Translations under genes and position numbers: made by a program | The notes under the pieces: model-generated | What the model was told of the DNA's origin: nothing | Databases searched by the model: none | Seen by the model: the letters and a program-made list of their open reading frames with translations, nothing else | Assembly (NCBI GenBank): GCA_032622095.1 | Contig: CP136061.1 | Coordinates: 15,812,440-15,876,439, forward strand | DNA length: 64,000 nucleotides | Direction: 5' to 3' | Source: Siphonodentalium dalli | Taxonomy: Eukaryota; Mollusca; Scaphopoda; Gadilida; Siphonodentaliidae | In this document: positions 46,335 to 55,800 of the stretch, in pieces | How positions within the stretch are numbered: position 1 is the stretch's first letter | How the letters are laid out: each line of letters begins with the position of its first letter

Positions 46335-47213
46335 TCATGTTTGTGTCGCTTTTTCACATGATATGTGACACGTCCGTTGCAGTGAGTCAAGGCCTAGCCC
46401 GGGTGAACCAGGCCCAGCCTCCCCCACATGCTCCGAACGCCTCACATATTCCATTTCACATGGTTGTTCTGTCCCCATTTGCTTATGGGCTAAATTCTCA
46501 TCGATCTGGGCCAAAGACTTACTACAACCCGGGGGCCCAACACTACAATTCCCCCTTCCTATCTCATCAGGTTCTGATGGAACATATTCCTCAAACCTGA
46601 TCATTTCGCCACCCTCAGTGGGAATGCTTTCACCCCCAACAGACAACTCTTTGGCTAGCAAATCGAGAGAAATGCCATGTTTTTTCATAAAGTCCAACCC
46701 CAACAACATATCATCTTCAATAGGAGCGACATATATATATTCCTCAAATGTTTGACATCCAATATTTATTTGGATGGGCCCTACGTATGAACCAGTGAAT
46801 TTTGAATTTCTAGCAGCCATCCTCATAGGTACTTGTTTAATGACACTAGGTTTACAATTCAATTTGTTAAAAATTGTGTCTGATATAATGGTGACATCAG
46901 CTGCCGTGTCAACAATTGCATGTAGTTCTAGCCCATTTACTAATAAGGGTAGATTTATCATTGACCTCTGAATTCGGCGAATGAAAATTTCCTTCAAATC
47001 GGATGCACCTGGGTCAAATACCTGTTCATCTTGGAAGAATTTACTGGAGTTCTCAGTTACCTCCATACAAAAATCCACTGGATCATGTGTTGATTTATGG
47101 TCGGGTCCCTCCCCACAAACATTGAGACTTGAAGAACTTATGTCTAACAAATTCCGATCCCACCCAGAATGGTGATCTACCTGTGGCTGTGGTACGCGGG
47201 GTTGGCAAGTCAT
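46335..47213 (-). CDS. retrotransposon protease (retropepsin)
   Basis: The 292-codon frame from the ATG at 47,213 encodes an aspartic protease. The catalytic D102-T-A lies in HAIVDTAADVTIIS, followed by a flap region and the LLGLDFMKKHGI helix typical of Ty3/Gypsy retropepsins (residues 170-181). The frame is also open upstream of this ATG, past the gag stop, back to the slippery heptamer at 47,330. It is therefore more likely made as a Gag-protease fusion by -1 frameshifting. The last ~50 residues carry one EAGPGSPGL repeat. The frame ends in TGA inside another repeat of that family, just before pol. Confidence 0.88.
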   Translation of the reverse strand: MTCQPRVPQPQVDHHSGWDRNLLDISSSSLNVCGEGPDHKSTHDPVDFCMEVTENSSKFFQDEQVFDPGASDLKEIFIRRIQRSMINLPLLVNGLELHAIVDTAADVTIISDTIFNKLNCKPSVIKQVPMRMAARNSKFTGSYVGPIQINIGCQTFEEYIYVAPIEDDMLLGLDFMKKHGISLDLLAKELSVGGESIPTEGGEMIRFEEYVPSEPDEIGRGNCSVGPPGCSKSLAQIDENLAHKQMGTEQPCEMEYVRRSEHVGEAGPGSPGLGLDSLQRTCHISCEKATQT

Positions 47214-47296
47214 TGACCGACTTTGCCCATGCTCGCACAGCCACCTGTCTTCATCACTCTGCGTGGGGTCCGGGAGGTCATTTGAACAACCGCGAC

Positions 47297-50200
47297 TTAC
47301 TCTCTGACCTCTCGAGGAGTCGCGCTGTAGTTTCCCTGTGCATATCTATTTTGTTGGTTCTTGGCTGGACAGTGTGCCCTTATGTGGCCAAAACCCTGAC
47401 ATCCAAAACAGCGAATATTCGTCAAATTCTTTGTGTACTGGGCTGTATTTGGGTTATTCGGGTTCTTATTTTGATTGGCCTCGTAATTGGTTTTCTTCTG
47501 GTAATTGTATTGCCCCTTTTGATTATGATTTCCCATGGCAATCTGACCCTGTGCCCTGTCATCAGAGGACTTCCTTACGAATGATGCTAGTTTACCAATT
47601 TCTGTTGTCAAATTGGACATACTCTGGGACATACTCGACTTAAATTTGTCCATATCCCCCTGGAGGGTTGCAATTCTATCCTCCTCCTCCCGGGTAAGAG
47701 ACACGGCCGGCATTCCGAATGAGACTTGCCGGGCCTCTCTCTTTTTCCCATTTCCCTCACCCCGACTTGACAACATATATTGAACACTAGTTTTGGCCTC
47801 TTCCATTGACTCATGCCTAATGCCCTGGTGAAAACTGGCTACCTCTTTGTCCCTCAACCCACGGCAAAACCTCGATGCCAAATGTCCCTCCAACACTTTG
47901 GTTGATGACCCCTCAAAGACTCTGCACCCTAGATCTTGCAATCTATCGGCCCAATCCTCCAGGGACTCATGAGGTTCCTGACAGGCGTTATAAAAGACAT
48001 TAGCCAAAGTATCTGGTGGCAATGTTTCCCCAAATCTAGTGGCCAATTTTCCCATCATCCATTTGAATCTCCCCTCTGGTTTTTGTTTTTTTATCATCGT
48101 GAAATACTCTGAGGCCTTCCCATCCAAAGCCCAACAAAGAGTATTACGTTTTTCGGAATCTTCCATATGTCCCGTACTAACAAACGCCATAATCTTATCA
48201 CGGAAAGCCGCAAATTTCCCCTTTCCGTCGTACTTAAGTACACAATGCGGCCTTCTGCCTTTATTTCCCCCATACATGTAGGTACCACCCTGGGAAACAT
48301 CGCGACCACCCCCCTGGTTGCGAACTGGTGATGGCGATGAGCTACTACTGCTACTAGAGCTAATAGTGCTCCTTTTCCGATGACTACTCTTTGCATGTTT
48401 TTTACTTCGCACCACAGGTGATGCTTCTCTACGGGATTCGCGCTCCTTATGGGACTTGGTCCCCTTATAACTTGATTTACGTCTACAGTCGTGCTCCCTA
48501 CTATCCCGTTCTGTCAATCGCCTTATGCGGTGGCTGATTTCATCGAACTCTCCCATATGGTCGGAAGTTATGTGCTGAACCCTGTACGGAACAATGTCTT
48601 TACATGTATATGGAATCGGTGAATACATGTTGGCAGTTGTTTGCTCAAGATTCAGCCCGGGCTGGCCAGGCCAAGTCCCTCGCAAACATTGCTGCCTGTA
48701 CAGATTCGTGGAGTCGAATTGACCTGTGGCAGGTGTTCGCTCAAAGCCTAGCCCGGGTGAACCAGGCCCAGCCCCTCGCAAACATTCCTGTCTGTGCAGA
48801 TTTGTGAAGTTTAGTGGAACTGTAGTATTTTCATATATGTTGGCAGGTGTTCGTTCGAGGCCTAGCCCGGGTGAACCAGGCCCAGCCCCTCGCAAACATT
48901 CCTGTCTGTGCAGATTTGTGGAGTTTAGTGGAACTGTAGTATTTTCATATATGTTGGCAGGTGTTCGCTCAAGGCCTAGCCCGGGTGAACCAGGCCCAGC
49001 CCCTCGCAAACATTCCTGTCTGTGCAGATTTGTGGAGTTTAGTGGAACTGTAGTATTTTCATATATGTTGGCAGGTGTTCGCTCAAGGCCTAGCCCGGGT
49101 GAACCAGGCCCAGCCCCTCGCAAACATTCCTGTCTGTGCAGATTTGTGGAGTTTAGTGGAACTGTAGTATTTTCATATATGTTGGCAGGTGTTCGCTCAA
49201 GGCCTAGCCCGGGTGAACCAGGCCCAGCCCCTCGCAAACATTCCGGTCTGTGCAGATTTGTGGAGTTTAGTGGAACTGTAGTATTTTCATATATGTTGGC
49301 AGGTGTTCGCTCAAGGCCTAGCCCGGGTGAACCAGGCCCAGCCCCTCGCAAACATTCCTGTCTGTGCAGATTTGTGGAGTTATGCCGATTTATGGTATCT
49401 GGCAATGAGGTATGTATGGAATGTGGTTCTCGAGTTTTACTGTTATGTAAGATTTCCGGTTTTTGCTGAATGACGATGGGGTCATACTTTGCACGCATCT
49501 GCTCGGGGCTCAGCCCGGACTGGCCAGGCCAAGCTCCTTGCCGATGTGTGTTGGGGTCAAACCTAGTTGCCTGCATCTGCTCAAGACTCAGCCCGGATGA
49601 ACCAGCCCAAGCCCCTTGCTGATGCATCTTTTGGTCGAACATAGTTGCCGGCCTCTGCTCAAGGCTCAGCCCGGATGAACCAGCCCAAGCCCCTTGCTGA
49701 TGTGCCGGATTATCAACTACCCCCGAAAATTCCTTCACCATAATGTCACCCAGCCCCTCGCTCTCCGAGACTGTGGAGTCATTTCTTGAACGAAACGTGG
49801 AGCAAGTCAGAGTCCCTGACGAGTCCAGTTCCGATGATACCCTTGACGAATTAGAATCCCTTGAAGAATTAACCCTGTGACGTTTTGGTGAATTATTGTC
49901 AACCTTGGTGATAACCAATGAATTTCGGGCAGCTCGTGTTTTAAGAGACTTATGTTTCCCTGTCGACCTTGATGACCCAGACGACCTTGATGTAACTGAT
50001 GAATGTGATGCATCTGATGACCTCGGCATGGCCGATGAACTCGACCGCCCCGATGACCTTGATACCCCCGATGAACATGATACCCTTGACCTGCTGGAAA
50101 TTCTCGAGTCATCCAATCCATCCTCGGTCCTACCCCTATTCCCCTCCACCACAAATTTCTTGGATTTGGAAACTTCACTTGACTTCCGAGGGGTGGATTG

Positions 50201-50971
50201 GGCCATTGGCTGTACTCCAGACAGGTCCATGTATTTAGATTGGGGTTCGGGAAGTTTAACGTCTTTGGTTGGACGAAACTCATGTGGCTCCACCATGGGG
50301 GCATTTGTGGCCATAATTGGTTTGGAATCCCCTCTCTCATTTGTGTAATAGCCCACTGGTATTTCTGATCTAGGGGCTCCTCGAACAAGATAACTGTGGG
50401 CAGGTTCTAAACCAGGCCTCTTCATCAACAACTTGTGGGGCTCCCTCAACTCCGGTGTCGCCTCCCCATCACCCCAAGATATCCACCCTGGGGAGACACT
50501 TGGGTTACTCTGAAGTGATGCCTCAGGGGTCACCCCGGTTGCAGTCGGTTGATGCCATGCGCCAGAAAGGTTCAAAACTTCCTGCCCTGACGTAACGGGG
50601 GTCAACAATTTGATTTCCCCTCCCTCAACCTTGTCCACAACACCCTCCGAGATGCTATCTCCCAATAGTCCTCCCGGGCGAGCTTGGGCGACACCCACTC
50701 TAGAGTCTGCACAATGCCCCAGGTATAATGTGTCTGTTCGAAGCACAGTTTCACTGTCCTCGAATCTAGGCCCCCTTTTATCCTTTGCATCATATGGCTC
50801 GTATGAGAAGCATTGCCTAATCTGAGGCTGAATGCATAAGTCGATGAGGTGGTTCTCATCGAGATTCCCATACATGTGTCTATTTAACAGAATTAAATCC
50901 GCCCTCTTTACCCCAACTCTCGGAACATTTAATAATTCCCCATAAGAACATAAATTTATCTGAACCGTCAT
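47297..50971 (-). CDS. gag: retrotransposon Gag with helix-hairpin-helix, tandem repeats and CCHC knuckle
   Basis: Starts at the ATG at 50,971 and gives 1,224 residues, far longer than typical Ty3/Gypsy Gags. Residues 3-46 look like a ComEA-type helix-hairpin-helix (INLCSYGELLNVPRVGVKRA then IDLC). Residues 260-400 are Ser/Arg-rich. From about 425 to 780 come three GAW(A/P)G-GLS repeats, six near-identical 38-residue repeats and one more TWPGQPGLNLEQ unit. A basic Arg/Lys/Ser stretch follows, then the Gag capsid-like domain at roughly 890-1060 (FAAFRDKIMAF, LATRFGE, SLEDWADRL). One zinc knuckle, CX2CX4HX4C (CFGCQGFGHIRAHC), lies near the end. The protein should assemble the particle and bind the genome. 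Translation can shift into protease at 47,336-47,330. Confidence 0.9.
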   Translation of the reverse strand: MTVQINLCSYGELLNVPRVGVKRADLILLNRHMYGNLDENHLIDLCIQPQIRQCFSYEPYDAKDKRGPRFEDSETVLRTDTLYLGHCADSRVGVAQARPGGLLGDSISEGVVDKVEGGEIKLLTPVTSGQEVLNLSGAWHQPTATGVTPEASLQSNPSVSPGWISWGDGEATPELREPHKLLMKRPGLEPAHSYLVRGAPRSEIPVGYYTNERGDSKPIMATNAPMVEPHEFRPTKDVKLPEPQSKYMDLSGVQPMAQSTPRKSSEVSKSKKFVVEGNRGRTEDGLDDSRISSRSRVSCSSGVSRSSGRSSSSAMPRSSDASHSSVTSRSSGSSRSTGKHKSLKTRAARNSLVITKVDNNSPKRHRVNSSRDSNSSRVSSELDSSGTLTCSTFRSRNDSTVSESEGLGDIMVKEFSGVVDNPAHQQGAWAGSSGLSLEQRPATMFDQKMHQQGAWAGSSGLSLEQMQATRFDPNTHRQGAWPGQSGLSPEQMRAKYDPIVIQQKPEILHNSKTREPHSIHTSLPDTINRHNSTNLHRQECLRGAGPGSPGLGLERTPANIYENTTVPLNSTNLHRPECLRGAGPGSPGLGLERTPANIYENTTVPLNSTNLHRQECLRGAGPGSPGLGLERTPANIYENTTVPLNSTNLHRQECLRGAGPGSPGLGLERTPANIYENTTVPLNSTNLHRQECLRGAGPGSPGLGLERTPANIYENTTVPLNFTNLHRQECLRGAGPGSPGLGFERTPATGQFDSTNLYRQQCLRGTWPGQPGLNLEQTTANMYSPIPYTCKDIVPYRVQHITSDHMGEFDEISHRIRRLTERDSREHDCRRKSSYKGTKSHKERESRREASPVVRSKKHAKSSHRKRSTISSSSSSSSSPSPVRNQGGGRDVSQGGTYMYGGNKGRRPHCVLKYDGKGKFAAFRDKIMAFVSTGHMEDSEKRNTLCWALDGKASEYFTMIKKQKPEGRFKWMMGKLATRFGETLPPDTLANVFYNACQEPHESLEDWADRLQDLGCRVFEGSSTKVLEGHLASRFCRGLRDKEVASFHQGIRHESMEEAKTSVQYMLSSRGEGNGKKREARQVSFGMPAVSLTREEEDRIATLQGDMDKFKSSMSQSMSNLTTEIGKLASFVRKSSDDRAQGQIAMGNHNQKGQYNYQKKTNYEANQNKNPNNPNTAQYTKNLTNIRCFGCQGFGHIRAHCPAKNQQNRYAQGNYSATPREVRE
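47330..47336 (-). promoter_or_regulatory. -1 ribosomal frameshift site GGGAAAC (gag to protease)
   Basis: In the sense direction the gag codons read CAG GGA AAC, so the heptamer is G GGA AAC in exact X XXY YYZ phase, 11 codons before the gag stop. The -1 frame is closed by a TAG just upstream of the heptamer and is then open through the whole protease frame. GGGAAAC is a known working slippery sequence class in retroviruses. A downstream pseudoknot was not verified. Confidence 0.75.
48726..49385 (-). repeat. six 114-bp tandem repeats inside gag
   Basis: Units of exactly 114 bp (38 codons) start near 48,733, 48,847, 48,961, 49,075, 49,189 and 49,303 and are nearly identical at the DNA level. 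Each encodes a PGSPGLGLERTPANIYENTT-containing unit. Near-identity at all positions points to recent expansion rather than old selection. The opposite strand is also open across the array, which is a by-product. Confidence 0.95.
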
Positions 50972-51631
50972 GTCTGCCGTCAAATATTGCCACTACTGAC
51001 TAACTGAGCAAATAGCCGATCTAAGTAACACTTCGCGTTTGTAATATAGACAAAACTGTACACTGAAACAATACCTGTCCTAATATCACCAACTAGTATT
51101 CCAGTGATATTTAACACCAACTCCACAGTGGTACAAGTATTACCCCAAACTGGTTATAGTAGTATCAACAAGAGACCTTCACTTCACCAAAATAATGATA
51201 TTTTGGCCTGACCCTATAACCAATTTAACAGTGACTATACATACACAAGAAAACTGCAAGTAACACTTCGTGTTTGTAAATATTGACAAAACTGTACTCC
51301 TGAAACAATACTTGTCCTAATATTATAAAATATTTGACACAAACACCACAGAAGTACAAGTATTAATCTCAACGGGCTATATCTATCAGCTAACAGTAGC
51401 CATTTACTTCACCAGAATGTTGCATTCTGGCCGCACACATTGGCAAAACATGAGAAACTGATCAAAATAAACAAAATGTCTCAGCTGGAATTATTTTTGT
51501 TTACCGGGCGAATCACCACTTCTTCAAGATGGCGGCAATTATGAAAAATAGATCACCAATTTTCGTGACCAACAAACTCAACGGAAATAAACACAATAAA
51601 CCGAGTGAAATCACGCAGATAAAGTTTTCAA
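50972..51631 (-). other. retrotransposon leader with duplicated covarying hairpins
   Basis: This is the ~650-nt untranslated leader between primer site and gag. It consists largely of two diverged direct copies, about 51,022-51,256 and 51,257-51,460. Each copy has a small palindrome: ccaaaat-attttgg (51,187-51,206) and ccagaat-attctgg (51,412-51,430). The two stems differ by a compensating pair, which suggests a selected RNA hairpin, perhaps for packaging or dimerisation. Confidence 0.55.
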
Positions 51632-51646
51632 CTGCTCGCAGCGCCA
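51632..51646 (-). other. primer-binding site, tRNA-Ser-like
   Basis: One base after the 5' LTR the sense strand reads tggcgctgcgagcag, the complement of a tRNA 3' end ctgctcgcagcgcca. From memory of the animal tRNA-Ser (CGA/UGA) family, 3' ends of the form ctgctcacagcgcca differ at about one base, so a serine tRNA is the best candidate primer. The host tRNA set is needed to confirm this. Confidence 0.7.
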
Positions 51647-51647
51647 T

Positions 51648-52155
51648 TGTTATAACTTTGCCTATTTTGCTGCGATGTGACAAAGTATAACTACAGTAAT
51701 ATTGCGTTTATACCAAACATGAAATACAAACGGGGCAGAGAAGGGGTCAAGAAAAGATGTCTCACCTAATCTGCTCGTCTGTGTTCTGTTTGGTCCGGTG
51801 GTCTGTTGTCGTGAATCTTTGGGCAAGTCCGTGTCGTTATCCTGGATGATGGCGTATTGTATGAGTGATGATAGATGATTGTTGGATGTAGGCCAACGTC
51901 CTAGAAAACTGTGATGAAGTCCGAATGTAACTTAGAACAACATGCGACTGTTCTTGTCGAGAATCGTAACCACAAGAGATCGATAGGGAGATGTATTCTT
52001 CCGCGCCACGGAAACCTTCCTTCGCTCAGTCCGTGCGCCACTCAACGTCCTGGATTCGGTCACCTGATACTTTGACCTTTGACATGATCATTCATAACAA
52101 CAATAGTCAACAAAACACATGTGCACAGTCCACGTGTACCTCAACATTCACCACA
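51648..52155 (-). repeat. 5' LTR (508 bp) with promoter-like motifs
   Basis: The sense-strand U3 side carries a CACGTG E-box (52,131-52,136) and a direct pair of nuclear-receptor-like half-sites (gtcaaaggtcaaag, 52,084-52,070). A TATA-like ggtataaacg lies late, at 51,714-51,704, and a donor-like ttag|gtgaga at 51,766/51,765. Which TATA or initiator is used, and so where R begins, cannot be decided from the sequence. No canonical AATAAA is seen. Confidence 0.9.
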
Positions 52156-52159
52156 TAGT

Positions 52160-52825
52160 CAAGAATAGTAGCTTACGATTTATGTTGGTGTTTTCAATGA
52201 AATTTCACAACTTAATGAAAAATAATGAAGTCAAAACATTGCCGCGTTTCCGTTACCACGATTCCGACATGTGGACAGTCTGTAATTACATGAAAATTCC
52301 ATGATTCCAATGGATAAAGAATAGTTTACTTTCCATGCATTGAGACAAAATGGCGTCACCGTCGAAAAAATGACGCTGCGAAAAAATGACGTTGCACATC
52401 GGCACGTGATCGCTAAATACGCCACGTTACTCTTTATTTGAGTACTTATTAATCAATTGTACTCTTTTATAGTGTAATTAGTTGTCGCGCGCCATACGTC
52501 TTGTGGCATTTCTACACAATGGATGTGTAAATACGATATCTACAAAATAATAGAGTACACGTTTCTACTCTTTATTTATTTCCGTGTACGGCCTTTCCGT
52601 TTGTCAACATAAGTAGAGTGAAAGAATTAATGGCTTTCAACCTATCCGTCATATAATTTCCCCACATAATGAAGGTGGTGCACGAATGTGTGGATGTCAA
52701 AAGAAATGGGAGATGGTCTGCTGTAGGTATATTAAAGAAGATTCGAGGCTAAATGTGTTGATGACCAAGGTCCCAATTTCTCGCAGACAAATTGCTCCTC
52801 GTTCTGATGACATGAATTTTGAGGT
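52160..52825. other. retrotransposon right flank, no recognisable gene
   Basis: About 670 bp of AT-rich sequence between the element and the satellite. It contains several tactctttat-type blocks (52,428, 52,460 and 52,565) and no supportable frame. Confidence 0.5.
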
Positions 52826-55800
52826 ATACCATGTGTAGCATCATAATTTTATATACCATGTGTAGCATCACGTTTTTATATACCATGTGTTGCATAACGA
52901 TTTAATATACCATGTTTAGCATCACGATTTGATATACCATGTGTAGTATCACAATTTTATATGCCATGTGTAGCATCACGAATTCATATACCATCTTGTA
53001 GTATCACAATTGTATATACCATGTGTCGTATCACGATTCTACATACCCTGTGTAGCATCCCGATTTTATATATTGTATATACCATGTGTGGTATCATGAT
53101 TTTATGTACCATGTGTCGCATCACGATTGTATATACCATTTTTATCGTCACGATTTCATATACCATGTGTAGTATCACAATTTTAAATGCCATAGCATCA
53201 CGATTTTATATTCCATGTTTAGCATCACGAATTCATATACCATGTTGTAGTATAACAATTTTAATTGCCATGTGTTGCATCACGATTTGATTTACCATGT
53301 TTAGCATCACGATTTCACATACCATGTGTCGCATCACAATTTTAAATGCCATGTGTAGTATCACGATTTTAAGTACCGTGTGTCGCGTCCTGATTTTACA
53401 TACCATGTGTCCTATCACGATTCTACATACCCTGTGTATCATCATTTTATATACCATGTATCGCATCACGATTTAATATACCATGAGTCGCAGCACGATT
53501 TATTTTAAATGCCGTGTGTCGAATCATGATTTATTACACGATTCTACTCTTATTCCATTCAAACGTTCGTTTAATAACAGTAAATAGTGCCAGATGATCT
53601 TTGACTTCCGGTTTGTCGTCTGTTTACATTCTGCGTTCTACGTCTCAACAATACTATGGCTTCCATTATTTTTTCAACAAACTATAATGAATGAAGCGTT
53701 TGAAAAGTTACGTCATCAAATATACGCCATTAAATATGCCGAAGAGTCTTTATTTAACTGGGTCTATTTCTATACGCGGCAAACAACGCAAAGTTACGTG
53801 AAACGGCATTGCATGCCTTATTGAATAATGTTAATTTAGCGTCCCATTTGTTGTTTTATGCATGTTTTGTCGAAGTTTTGGATCATGTAATAAATAGAAT
53901 CTACAACTCTTCCCCAGTTTATAGCGAAATTTCAAAACTCGTTCAGTAAATTAGGTATGGAACTCGCCAAAGGCCCGGTCCAGACCTAATTTACTGAACT
54001 CGTTTTGTAAATTCCGTTATAAAATGGGGACTCGTTATAGATCCTCTATTTGATATACCGCGCGTCGCATCACGATTCTGAATGCCGTGTTTCGCGTCAC
54101 GATTTTAAATATCAAGTGTCGCATCACGATTTTGTATACCATGTGTCGCGTCACGATTTTATATGCCATGTTTAGCATCACGATTTGATATACCATGTGT
54201 AGTACCACGATTTTATACACCATGTGTAGTATCGCGATTTCATATACCATGTCTAGTATAATGATTTTAAATACCATGTGTCGCATCACGATTTTATATA
54301 CCATGTGTAGCATCACGATTTTATATGCCATGTTTAGCATCACGATTTTATATACCATGTGTTGCATAACGATTTAATATACCATGTTTAGCATCACGAT
54401 TTTATATACCATGTGTAGTATCACAATTTTATATGCCATGTGTAGCATCACGAATTCATATACCATCTTGTAGTATCACAATTGTATACACCATGTGTCG
54501 TATCACGATTCTACATACCCTGTGTAGCATCCCGATTTTATATATTGTATATACCATGTGTGGTATCATGATTTTATGTACCATGTGTCGCATCACGATT
54601 GTATATACCATTTTTAGCGTCACGATTTCATATACCATGTGTAGTATCACAATTTTAAATGCCATTGCATCACGATTTTATATTCCATGTTTAGCATCAC
54701 GAATTCATATACCATGTTGTAGTATAACAATTTTAATTGCCATGTGTCGCATCACGATTTTATTTACCATGTTTAGCATCACGATTTCACATACCATGTG
54801 TCGCATCACAATTTTAAATGCCATGTGTAGTATCACGATTTAAGTACCGTGTGTCGCGTCCTGATTTTACATACCATGTGTCCTATCACGATTCTACATA
54901 CCCTGTGTATCATCACAACTTTAAATGCCGCGTGTAGAATCCCGATTTTATATATTTTATATACCATGTATCGCATCACGATTTAATATACCATGAGTCG
55001 CAGCACGATTTATTTTAAATGCCGTGTGTCGAATCATGATTTATTACACGATTCTACTCTTATTCCATTCAAACGTTCGTTTAATAACAGTAAATAGTGC
55101 CAGATGATCTTTGACTTCCGGTTTGTCGTCTGTTTACATTCTGCGTTCTACGTCTCAACAATACTATGGCTTCCATTATTTTTTCAACAAACTATAATGA
55201 ATGAAGCGTTTGAAAAGTTACGTCATCAAATATACGCCATTAAATATGCCGAAGAGTCTTTATTTAACTGGGACTATTTCTATACGCGGCAAACAACGCA
55301 AAGTTACGTGAAACGGCATTGTATGCCTTATTGAATAATGTTAATTTAGCGTCCCATTTGTTGTTTTATGCATGTTTTGTCGAAGTTTTGGATCATGTAA
55401 TAAATAGAATCTACAACTCTTCCCCAGTTTATAGCGAAATTTCAAAACTCGTTCAGTAAATTAGGTATGGAACTCGCCAAAGGCCCGGTCCAGACCTAAT
55501 TTACTGAACTCGTTTTGTAAATTCCGTTATAAAATGGGGACTCGTTATAGATCCTCTATTTGATATACCGCGCGTCGCATCACGATTCTGAATGCCGTGT
55601 TTCGCGTCACGATTTTAAATATCAAGTGTCGCATCACGATTTTGTATACCATGTGTCGCGTCACGATTTTATATGCCATGTTTAGCATCACGATTTGATA
55701 TACCATGTGTAGTACCACGATTTTATACACCATGTGTAGTATCGCGATTTCATATACCATGTCTAGTATAATTATTTTAAATACCATGTGTCGCATCACG

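Larger units (their letters stand above)
36322..52155 (-). mobile_element. complete 15.8-kb Ty3/Gypsy-type LTR retrotransposon with Tpt1-TatD fourth ORF
   Basis: Two 508-bp LTRs (identical by eye, TG...CA ends) bound a minus-strand element flanked by a 4-bp duplication, tagt (36,318-36,321 and 52,156-52,159). The order in the sense direction is 5' LTR, tRNA-Ser-like primer site, ~650-nt leader, gag, protease, pol (RT-RNase H-integrase), then a 1,486-residue protein with Tpt1/KptA and TatD enzymes, polypurine tract and 3' LTR. RT-RNase H before integrase places it in Ty3/Gypsy (Metaviridae) rather than Copia. It is about three times the usual 5-6 kb. Four long open frames and matching LTRs indicate a very recent insertion. 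No env is visible. Confidence 0.95.

Noticed and set aside
48726-49469. 247-codon plus-strand frame
   Set aside because: Antisense of the gag tandem repeats.
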